A DNA stretch of 64,000 nt from Cellulosimicrobium cellulans (lineage in GTDB: Bacteria > Actinomycetota > Actinomycetes > Actinomycetales > Cellulomonadaceae), in contig NZ_VEGH01000002.1 of NCBI RefSeq assembly GCF_007679345.1, positions 372,001-436,000 of the forward strand, in the 5' to 3' direction. The translations under genes and the position numbers were made by a program. Each line of letters starts with the position of its first letter. The stretch's first letter is position 1. The notes under the pieces were generated by a model. That model was not told the origin of the DNA and did not search any database. It worked only from the letters and a program-made list of their open reading frames with translations. Below are positions 45,540-52,362 of this stretch, one piece after another.

Positions 45540-46901
45540 TCAGGCCCCGGTCACCATCCAGGTGTCCCGACGCGCGCGCAGGCCCGTCGTGACCGCGCGG
45601 GCGAGCATGAACACCCCGGCGAACGCCGCCCACAGCCACGCCAGCCCCGCCCAGCCGTCCGGCGCCCAGGCGCGCACCGCGAGCGCGAAGGGCACGTAGA
45701 CGGCGAGCGTCACCATGCCCGCCGCGGCGAGGAACCGGCCGTCGCCGGCCCCGATCAGCACGCCGTCCAGCACGAACACCCACCCGGCCATCGGCATCAG
45801 CACCGCCGCCACCGCCAGGCTCAGGGTCACCGCGTGCCGCACGTCGGGGTCCGAGGTGAACAGTGCCGACAGCCACCAGCCGAGCCCGCCGGTGACCACC
45901 CCGAGCACCACGCCGGCACCGACGCCCCAGGCCAGCGTGCGGCGGAGCAGCGCGCGCACCAGCCCGGTGTCGCCGGCGCCGAGGGCGTGGCCGATGAGTG
46001 CCTGCGCGGCGATGGCCAGCGCGTCCAGCGCGAACGCCACGAAGCCCCAGATCGCGTTGACCACCTGGTGGCCCGCCAGCGCGACCGGTCCGAGCCCCGT
46101 GGCGACCCACACGGTCAGCAGGATCGCCGCGCGCAGCGAGAGCGTGCGGAGCAGCAGCGGGGTGCCGGTGCGGACCCCGGCGAGGATGCCGCCCGGCGCG
46201 GGCCGCAGCGAGGCGCCGGCGGACCGCGCACCGGGCACGACGACCACCGTCAGCACGATCCCCATGCCCACCTGCGTCGCGGCGGTGCCCGCGCCCGAGC
46301 CCGCGATGCCGAGGTGCAGGCCGTAGACGAGCACGACGTTGAGCACGGCGTTCACGGCGGCGCCGACCCCCGCGACCACGAGGGGCGTCTTTGTGTCCTG
46401 CAGCCCGCGGAGGGCGCCGGTGGCCGCCAGCACGACCAGCATGCCCGGCAGGCCCGGGGCGGACGCGCGCAGGTAGAGCACCGCCTGGTCCGCGACGTCG
46501 CCCGTCGCGCCCAGCGCGCCGACGGCCCACGGCGCGACGAGCACCGCCACCGCGGCGAGCACCACGCCGAGCCCGGCCGCGAGCCACAGCCCGTCCACAC
46601 CGACCTGGAGCGCGCCCGAGCGGTCGCCGGCGCCGAGCCGGCGCGCGACCACCGCCGTGGTGGCGTACGCGAGGAACACGCACAGGCCGACGACGGTCAC
46701 CAGGAGGGTCGACGCGAGCGACAGCCCGGCGAGCTCCGTGGTCCCCAGCCGACCGACGATGGCCGAGTCCACCAGCACGAACAGCGGCTCGGCGACCAGC
46801 GCGCCGAGCGCGGGCACCGCGAGGCCGAGGATCTGGCGGTCGACGGTGGACGGCATCTGTCCGAGGCGTGAAATGGCGGCCAACGACTTCTCCGTCCACA
46901 T
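45540..46901 (-). CDS. MATE family efflux transporter (DinF-like)
   Basis: Twelve-helix cation-coupled multidrug exporter of 453 residues. It opens RQILGLAVPALGALVAEPLFVLVDSAIVGRLGTTELAGLSLAST, typical of DinF-type MATE, and has DTKTPLVVAGVGAAVNAVLNVVLVYGLHLGIAGSGAGTAATQ in the middle. The start is uncertain: ATG 46901 and ATG 46856 (MPSTVDRQ) both lack a ribosome site. DnaA-box-like motifs begin at its first codons and fill the gap to dnaB. Confidence 0.9.
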   Translation of the reverse strand: MWTEKSLAAISRLGQMPSTVDRQILGLAVPALGALVAEPLFVLVDSAIVGRLGTTELAGLSLASTLLVTVVGLCVFLAYATTAVVARRLGAGDRSGALQVGVDGLWLAAGLGVVLAAVAVLVAPWAVGALGATGDVADQAVLYLRASAPGLPGMLVVLAATGALRGLQDTKTPLVVAGVGAAVNAVLNVVLVYGLHLGIAGSGAGTAATQVGMGIVLTVVVVPGARSAGASLRPAPGGILAGVRTGTPLLLRTLSLRAAILLTVWVATGLGPVALAGHQVVNAIWGFVAFALDALAIAAQALIGHALGAGDTGLVRALLRRTLAWGVGAGVVLGVVTGGLGWWLSALFTSDPDVRHAVTLSLAVAAVLMPMAGWVFVLDGVLIGAGDGRFLAAAGMVTLAVYVPFALAVRAWAPDGWAGLAWLWAAFAGVFMLARAVTTGLRARRDTWMVTGA

Positions 46902-47043
46902 GGGTTCACCGTGTTTGCGCCGGTGAGAACGCCCTGATCACAGGCGTGCCCGGCTTCATCCACACCTGTGTCCACGACCTGTGGACATCTCGCGGCGTGC
47001 GTCCACAGCCTTCCACAAGGTCGTCCCCACCCCCTGTGGACGT
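46892..47043. promoter_or_regulatory. Cluster of DnaA-box-like motifs upstream of dnaB
   Basis: Six TCCACA hexamers (either strand) in 152 bp: CCGTCCACA 46892-46900, TCATCCACA 46956-46964, TGTGGACAT 46980-46988 (complement ATGTCCACA), GCGTCCACA 46999-47007, CCTTCCACA 47009-47017 and TGTGGACGT 47035-47043. GTGTCCACG (46968-46976) is a further weak form. Two have a single mismatch to TTATCCACA or TTGTCCACA. The density is greater than in the oriC region. Confidence 0.7.
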
Positions 47044-47199
47044 CTCGCTCGACGGACCGTCCCCGGCGGCCCTAACCTCGCGTCGGCGCGCGTACCGGAC
47101 ACGGTCGCCCGCCCTCCCCGGACGTGTGGGTGGGCGGTGCTAGAACGGGTGTTCGACGGCAGTCGCCGGGGGACGAGCGAAGGTGGGGCGGGCAGCAGC

Positions 47200-48570
47200 G
47201 TGACGATCGAGGAGCTCGAGTACGGAGCCCCCGCGGGGCAGGGCCGCGCGGCGTTCGACCGGACCCCGCCGCAGGACCTCGACGCCGAGCAGAGCGTCCT
47301 CGGCGGCATGATGATCTCGAAGGACGCCATCGCGGACGTCGTCGAGGAGATCCGCGGCAGCGACTTCTACCGCCCGGCGCACGAGGCGATCTACGACGCC
47401 GTCCTCGACCTGTACGGCCGCGGCGAGCCCGCCGACGCCGTCACCGTCGCGGACGAGCTCACCAAGCGTGGCGAGATCGGCCGCGTCGGCGGCGTGCCCT
47501 ACCTGCACACCCTCATCTCGATGGTGCCGACGGCGGCCAACGCCGGGTACTACGCCCGCATCGTCCGGGAGCGTGCCGTGCTGCGCCGCCTGGTCGAGGC
47601 CGGCACCCGCATCGTCCAGCTCGGCTACGCGACCGACGGCGGCGACGTCGAGGAGATCGTCAACAACGCCCAGGCCGAGGTGTACGCCGTCAGCGACCGC
47701 CGCACGACCGAGGACTACCACCGCCTCGGCGAGGTCGTCGCCGGCACCCTGGACGAGATCGAGTCCGCCGGGCACCGCGGCGAGGGCATGGTCGGCGTGC
47801 CGACCGGCTTCGCCGACCTCGACCGGCTCACCAACGGTCTGCACCCGGGCCAGATGATCGTCATCGCAGCCCGCCCCGCCATCGGCAAGTCGACGCTCGC
47901 GCTCGACTTCGCGCGCGCCGCGTCGATCAAGCACCAGCAGGCGTCCGTCGTCTTCTCGCTCGAGATGAGCCGATCCGAGATCACCATGCGTCTGCTGTCC
48001 GCCGAGGCGCGCGTCCCGCTGCAGAAGATGCGCAACGGCTCGATGGGCGACGACGACTGGCAGAAGCTCGCCCAGATCCAGGGCAAGCTCACCGAGGCGC
48101 CGCTGTTCATCGACGACTCGCCGAACATGTCGCTGATGGAGATCCGCGCGAAGTGCCGGCGGCTCAAGCAGAAGCACGACCTCAAGCTCGTGATCATCGA
48201 CTACCTGCAGCTGATGTCGTCCGGCAAGCGCGTCGAGTCCCGCCAGCAGGAGGTCTCGGAGTTCTCGCGTGCGCTCAAGCTGCTCGCCAAGGAGCTCGAG
48301 GTCCCGGTCATCGCGCTGTCGCAGCTGAACCGTGGCCCGGAGCAGCGCACCGACAAGAAGCCCGCGATGTCCGACCTGCGTGAGTCCGGGTCCATCGAGC
48401 AGGACGCCGACATGGTGATCCTGCTGCACCGCGAGGACGCGTACGAGCGGGAGTCCCCGCGCGCGGGCGAGGCGGACCTGATCGTGGCCAAGCACCGCAA
48501 CGGCCCCACCGACGTGATCACGGTGGCGTTCCAGGGGCACTACTCGCGGTTCGTGGACATGCAGGCCTGA
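47200..48570 (+). CDS. dnaB: Replicative DNA helicase DnaB
   Basis: Hexameric helicase that unwinds DNA at the fork. It has 456 residues. The N-terminal domain (TPPQDLDAEQSVLGGMMIS..., SDFYRPAHEAIYDAVLDL) is followed by the RecA-like core: Walker A ARPAIGKST (224-232), Walker B LVIIDYLQLM, and the LRESGSIEQDADMVILLHRED arginine-finger region. No intein interrupts the gene, unlike in some mycobacteria. The start is GTG (VTIEELEYGAP) with only weak AGGTGGGG upstream; GTG 47137 would add 21 residues. The preceding gap carries a cluster of DnaA-box-like motifs. Confidence 0.95.
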   Translation: MTIEELEYGAPAGQGRAAFDRTPPQDLDAEQSVLGGMMISKDAIADVVEEIRGSDFYRPAHEAIYDAVLDLYGRGEPADAVTVADELTKRGEIGRVGGVPYLHTLISMVPTAANAGYYARIVRERAVLRRLVEAGTRIVQLGYATDGGDVEEIVNNAQAEVYAVSDRRTTEDYHRLGEVVAGTLDEIESAGHRGEGMVGVPTGFADLDRLTNGLHPGQMIVIAARPAIGKSTLALDFARAASIKHQQASVVFSLEMSRSEITMRLLSAEARVPLQKMRNGSMGDDDWQKLAQIQGKLTEAPLFIDDSPNMSLMEIRAKCRRLKQKHDLKLVIIDYLQLMSSGKRVESRQQEVSEFSRALKLLAKELEVPVIALSQLNRGPEQRTDKKPAMSDLRESGSIEQDADMVILLHREDAYERESPRAGEADLIVAKHRNGPTDVITVAFQGHYSRFVDMQA

Positions 48571-48588
48571 ACAGCCCTCGTCGCGAAA

Positions 48589-48634
48589 GACCGTACCGGT
48601 CATGTGTACAGACGTACACATGACCGGTACGGTC
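48589..48634. terminator. 46-base perfect palindrome after dnaB
   Basis: A 21-bp perfect inverted repeat (48589-48609 with 48614-48634) with loop AGAC, 18 bases after the dnaB stop codon and 49 before the next gene. It probably ends dnaB transcription. The inner part ATGTGTAC-AGAC-GTACACAT could also act as an operator for the next gene. Confidence 0.7.
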
Positions 48635-48683
48635 GTGCACCTGGCTCCGACCACGCACCACCGAACCGGAAGACAAGCCCACC

Positions 48684-49928
48684 GTGTACTCGCTCCTCCT
48701 GGCGGTCATCTACGTCGCCTTCGTCAGCCTCGGGCTCCCGGACTCCCTCATCGGGGCCGGCTGGCCGGTGATGCACCGGGACCTCGGCGTCCCGGAGGCC
48801 TTCGCCGGCCTCGTGACCATGATCATCGCCGGCGGCACGATCCTGTCCAGCCTCGCGTCGGAGCGGGTCACCCGTCGGTTCGGAGCCGGCCTCGTCACCG
48901 CGGTCAGCGTGGGCCTCACCGCCGCCGCGCTCGTGGGGTTCTCGGTCTCCGGCTCGTTCTGGATGCTCTGCCTGTGGGCCATCCCGTACGGACTCGGCGC
49001 CGGTGCCGTCGACGCCGCGCTGAACAACTACGTGGCGCTGCACTACGCCGCGCGGCACATGAACTGGCTGCACAGCTTCTGGGGGCTGGGCGCGTCGATC
49101 AGCCCGTTCATCATGAGCTACGCCCTCACCTCCGGCCTCGGCTGGTCCAGCGCCTACCGGACCGTCGGCATCGTCCAGGTGGTGCTCACGATCGCGCTGG
49201 TCGTGAGCCTGCCGCTGTGGGGCAAGGTCAACCCGCGCGTCCCGGCGGGGCCCGCCGACGCGGGTGGCGACGCCGCGGAGGGCGAGGACGAGGAGCACGG
49301 GAGGGGCGCCGGCCACGTGCCGCTCGGGCGCGCGCTGCGGATCCCGGGCGTCGTGCTGATCCTGGTCGCCTTCTTCGCCTACTGCGCGCTCGAGAGCACC
49401 TCGATCCTGTGGGCATCGACGTTCCTCGTCGCCGACCGCGGCGTCGCCCCGGCGACAGCGGCGGCGTTCGCGTCGCTGTTCCTGCTGGGCATCACCGGCG
49501 GTCGGTTCCTCGCCGGGTTCTTCGCCGACCGGGTCGGCGACCGTCAGCTGATCCGGGGCGGCTTCCTGACGGTGGCGGTCGGCGTCGGCATGATCGCGGT
49601 GCCGCTGCAGGCCGACCTGCTCGTCCTGATCGGGCTGGTGGTGACGGGTCTCGGGTGCGCGCCCATCTACCCGGCGATCATCCACTCCACCCCGGTCAGC
49701 TTCGGCCGGCGCAACTCGCAGGCCATCATCGGCATCCAGATGGCGGCGGCGTACACCGGCTCGACCCTCGCGCCGCCGCTGTTCGGCGTCCTCGCCGCGT
49801 GGACAGGGATGTGGATCTTCCCGCTGTTCCTGGGGGTGCTGGTCGTGCTCGGCCTGGTGATGTCCGAACGGCTCAACCGGCTGGTGGGGCGCCGAGCAGC
49901 GGTGGACCCGGTCCCCGCGCGGTCCTGA
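48684..49928 (+). CDS. MFS permease, sugar/fucose-permease type
   Basis: Twelve-segment major facilitator protein of 414 residues. The opening VYSLLLAVIYVAFVSLGLPDSLIGAGWPVM and the stretch YGLGAGAVDAALNNYVALHYAARHMNWLHSFWGLGASISPFIM resemble FucP/YbjJ-like permeases. An acidic cytoplasmic loop (GGDAAEGEDEEHGRGAG) lies near residue 200. The substrate is unknown; a sugar is likely. The start is GTG. The palindrome at 48589-48634 lies directly upstream. Confidence 0.85.
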   Translation: MYSLLLAVIYVAFVSLGLPDSLIGAGWPVMHRDLGVPEAFAGLVTMIIAGGTILSSLASERVTRRFGAGLVTAVSVGLTAAALVGFSVSGSFWMLCLWAIPYGLGAGAVDAALNNYVALHYAARHMNWLHSFWGLGASISPFIMSYALTSGLGWSSAYRTVGIVQVVLTIALVVSLPLWGKVNPRVPAGPADAGGDAAEGEDEEHGRGAGHVPLGRALRIPGVVLILVAFFAYCALESTSILWASTFLVADRGVAPATAAAFASLFLLGITGGRFLAGFFADRVGDRQLIRGGFLTVAVGVGMIAVPLQADLLVLIGLVVTGLGCAPIYPAIIHSTPVSFGRRNSQAIIGIQMAAAYTGSTLAPPLFGVLAAWTGMWIFPLFLGVLVVLGLVMSERLNRLVGRRAAVDPVPARS

Positions 49929-50016
49929 GCCGCGACCACCCCGCCGCTCACCAGGACGGGCGCGCCCGAGACCCGACGCCTACCGTCGGCAGGGTCGTCC
50001 GAGCCGAGGGAGCACC

Positions 50017-50988
50017 ATGCGCGTCGTCGTCATCGGCGGGAGCGGCCACATCGGCTCGTTCCTCCTCCCCCGCCTGGTGCGGGCCGGCCACGAGGTGGTC
50101 ACGATCAGCCGCGGCACGTCCGCGCCGTACGTCGACGCGCCGGAGTGGCGGGACGTCGAGCGGGTCGTCGCCGACCGGGAGCAGGAGGATCGCGCCGGGA
50201 CGTTCCCCGACCGGGTCGTGGCGCTGCGCCCGGACGTCGTGATCGACCTGGTGTGCTTCACCCGGGAGTCGGCGGAGCGCCTGGTCGAGCGGCTGCGCGG
50301 GCAGGTGGGGCACCTGGTGTTCTGCGGGTCGATCTGGCGGTCCGGCCCGAGCCGCACCCTCCCGGTGTCCGAGCGCACCGCGACCCCGCCGCTGGGGGAG
50401 TACGGCGTCCAGAAGGACGCGATCGCGCGGATGCTCGCCGCGGAGACGGCCGCGGGCGGCCTGGTCACCACGTCGCTGCACCCCGGCCACATCAGCGGGC
50501 CCGGGTGGGCGCCGATCGGCCCGACGGGCAACCTCGACCCCGCGGTGTGGCGGACGCTGTCAGCGGGGGAGCCGCTGCGCGTCCCCGGGATCGGTGCGGA
50601 GGCGATGGCCCACGTGCACGCCGACGACGTGGCGCAGGCGTTCGAGCGCGCGGTCGCGCACCGGGAGGCGGCGGCCGGCGAGGACTTCTTCGTGACCGCG
50701 GCGGACGCGTTGACGGTCCGCGGCTACGCCGAGCTGGCCGCGTCCTGGTTCGGGCGGACCGCGACGCTGGAGCCGGTGACCTGGGACGCCTTCCGGGCTG
50801 GTCTGACTCCCGAGCACGGGGAGCAGAGCTGGGAGCACCTGGTCCGCAGCCACGTGTTCACGGTCGAGAGGGCGGAGCGGCTGCTCGGCTACCGGCCGCG
50901 GTACACCGCCGGCGAGACGGTGCTCGACGCCGTGCGGTGGCTGGTGCAGCAGGGCCGCGTCGAGGTGGCGGCGCCGATGGTGGTCTGA
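50017..50988 (+). CDS. NAD-dependent epimerase/dehydratase family protein
   Basis: Extended short-chain dehydrogenase fold, 323 residues. The nucleotide-binding motif is VVVIGGSGHIGSFLLPRLVRAGHEV (GxxGxxG), and the catalytic pair lies in YGVQK (YxxxK) with TSLHPGHISGPG after it. The substrate is probably a nucleotide sugar or similar, not identifiable here. The ATG has GAGGGAGC upstream, and a TACCGT (49981-49986) may be its -10. It is convergent with the LAVTG protein gene, with a hairpin between. Confidence 0.85.
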   Translation: MRVVVIGGSGHIGSFLLPRLVRAGHEVVTISRGTSAPYVDAPEWRDVERVVADREQEDRAGTFPDRVVALRPDVVIDLVCFTRESAERLVERLRGQVGHLVFCGSIWRSGPSRTLPVSERTATPPLGEYGVQKDAIARMLAAETAAGGLVTTSLHPGHISGPGWAPIGPTGNLDPAVWRTLSAGEPLRVPGIGAEAMAHVHADDVAQAFERAVAHREAAAGEDFFVTAADALTVRGYAELAASWFGRTATLEPVTWDAFRAGLTPEHGEQSWEHLVRSHVFTVERAERLLGYRPRYTAGETVLDAVRWLVQQGRVEVAAPMVV

Positions 50989-50998
50989 GCGCGCGGAC

Positions 50999-51040
50999 GC
51001 CGCCGGTCCGGGCCCGGTGGACGGGGTCCGGACCGGCGGC
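50999..51040. terminator. Bidirectional terminator
   Basis: A 13-bp perfect stem (50999-51011 with 51028-51040, GCCGCCGGTCCGG/CCGGACCGGCGGC) in the gap between the convergent epimerase and LAVTG protein genes. Confidence 0.8.
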
Positions 51041-51071
51041 AGCACGGGGCGCACGGCGCCGGCGTCGTGTC

Positions 51072-52106
51072 TCAGCGGTGCCGGCGACGCCGCGAGACCG
51101 CCGTGAGCGCGACACCGGTCGCACCGACCAGGCCGGCGACCAGGGCGGTCGCCGCCGCACCGGCACCGGTGACCGCGAGCGCCGGGATCGTGGCACGCGC
51201 CGCGGCGGCCGGGACGGTGTCGGCAGGCACGGCCGTGGCGGCGGGGACCGCCGTGCTGGCGGGCACCTCGACCCCGGGGGTCCCGGGCTGCTCGGGCCGG
51301 ATCGGCTCGGACGGCTCGTACGGTGCCGACGGCTCGCCGGGGTCGGTCGGGTCGGTCGGGTCCGTGGGGTCGGTCGGGTCGGTCGGGTCCGTGGGGTCGG
51401 TCGGGTCGGTCGGGTCCGTCGGGTCGCTCGGGTCCCCCGGGACGCAGTACTCCCAGCCCCGCTCGTCGACCCCGCCGCGGCCGGAGTTGTCCTCACCGAA
51501 GTGGTAGTTGTACCCGTTCGACTCGGTCCAGGCGATGCACATGCCCGGCTCCAGCCCGAAGTACGACCACGGGACGAAGGTCGCGCCGATGAGCTCGCGG
51601 TGGATGTCGACGTTCAGGTTGCTCGCGCCGGGGATGTTGATGTTCACGTATCCGTTGGCGGGGATCGGGTCCCGGAAGTGCAGGCCGTCGCTCTCCCACC
51701 AGAACGGGCGCTCGTAGCCGTCGTCCTGGTACCCGTCGGTCACGGGCGTGCCCAGCGTGCTCGACTCGCCCGCCAGGTCGCAGGTGACGCACGCGGTCCC
51801 CGCTGCGTCCTCGGGGCCGAGCAGGGTCTCGGGCAGGTCCGACGGGGTGGCGACCTCGGGCTCGACGGTCTCGACCGCGTCCGCCTCGACGGTCTCGGCC
51901 TCGACGTCCTCGCTCTCGACCACCCCGCTCTCGGCCGCCCCGCTCGCGGCCGGCGCGCCGCCTGCCTCGACGGGGTCCGCCGGGGCGGAGGCCTCGGCGC
52001 TCACGACGGGGGTGCCGGCGGGGGTGGGCTCCTCGACCGCGGGTGCCGCGGTGGGAGCCAGCAGCAGCGCCACGGCGGCGGCTGCTGGCACGGCGATGGT
52101 GGACAT
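51072..52106 (-). CDS. Secreted LAVTG-anchored surface protein with DPT repeats
   Basis: A 344-residue cell-wall protein. A signal peptide (residues about 1-24, ending TAAPAVEE) is followed by an Ala/Glu/Val-rich acidic stretch to about 95. A central domain (about 95-222) has four cysteines (C106, C109, C190, C221) and aromatic-rich motifs such as YERPFWWESDGLHFRDP; I do not recognise its family. Nine DPT repeats (228-254) form a stalk. The C-terminus is a sorting signal: LAVTG (310-314), a hydrophobic segment and RRRRHR. LAxTG is the motif of class E sortases in actinobacteria. The ATG has GGAGGA upstream. It is divergent from the LuxR gene, with a motif array between. Confidence 0.88.
   Translation of the reverse strand: MSTIAVPAAAAVALLLAPTAAPAVEEPTPAGTPVVSAEASAPADPVEAGGAPAASGAAESGVVESEDVEAETVEADAVETVEPEVATPSDLPETLLGPEDAAGTACVTCDLAGESSTLGTPVTDGYQDDGYERPFWWESDGLHFRDPIPANGYVNINIPGASNLNVDIHRELIGATFVPWSYFGLEPGMCIAWTESNGYNYHFGEDNSGRGGVDERGWEYCVPGDPSDPTDPTDPTDPTDPTDPTDPTDPTDPTDPGEPSAPYEPSEPIRPEQPGTPGVEVPASTAVPAATAVPADTVPAAAARATIPALAVTGAGAAATALVAGLVGATGVALTAVSRRRRHR
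51340..51425. repeat. 9-bp tandem repeat encoding DPT
   Basis: Tandem units of GGTCGGTCG and GGTCCGTGG type with partial 27-bp higher-order periodicity, inside the surface protein gene. It encodes nine Asp-Pro-Thr units and is prone to length change. Confidence 0.85.
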
Positions 52107-52236
52107 GGTTCCTCCTCGCGGATCGGTGGGGCGGACGCGGGCGTCCGGCTGCTGGGGGTCGCGGGCCGCTCGCGCGGTCGCGGTGACGTCTCCATGTGAC
52201 GGCCGCGGCGACCTCGCACAGCCGCGGGACGACGAG

Positions 52237-52310
52237 GTGGAGCAGCTCCGGGGGTGCGGTGGAGCACCCGGGTCGGCGGCGTTGAGCAGGCGGGAGGCCG
52301 GGCTGAGCAG
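52237..52310. promoter_or_regulatory. Phased array of four GAGCA boxes upstream of luxR
   Basis: Four direct copies of G(T/C)(G/T)GAGCA(G/C): GTGGAGCAG 52237-52245, GTGGAGCAC 52259-52267, GTTGAGCAG 52281-52289 and GCTGAGCAG 52302-52310. Start-to-start distances are 22, 22 and 21 bp, two helical turns. The array lies in the 256-bp gap between the divergent surface-protein and LuxR genes. Confidence 0.75.
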
Positions 52311-52349
52311 CGGGCACGCCGGGCGCGCGCGGGTTGGGGCCCGCCTCGG

Positions 52350-52355
52350 TAGCGT
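52350..52355 (+). promoter_or_regulatory. -10 box of LuxR gene
   Basis: TAGCGT followed by seven bases and the GTG start codon; this implies a leaderless mRNA. No -35 is seen, consistent with need for an activator. Confidence 0.5.
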
Positions 52356-52362
52356 GGTCCGG

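Noticed and set aside
47200..48570. Possible intein in dnaB
   Set aside because: The gene is of normal length (456 residues) and the RecA core runs through without interruption.
51340..51425. Short regular repeat, considered as a CRISPR array
   Set aside because: Units are 9 bp without spacers and encode DPT repeats in frame of a surface protein.
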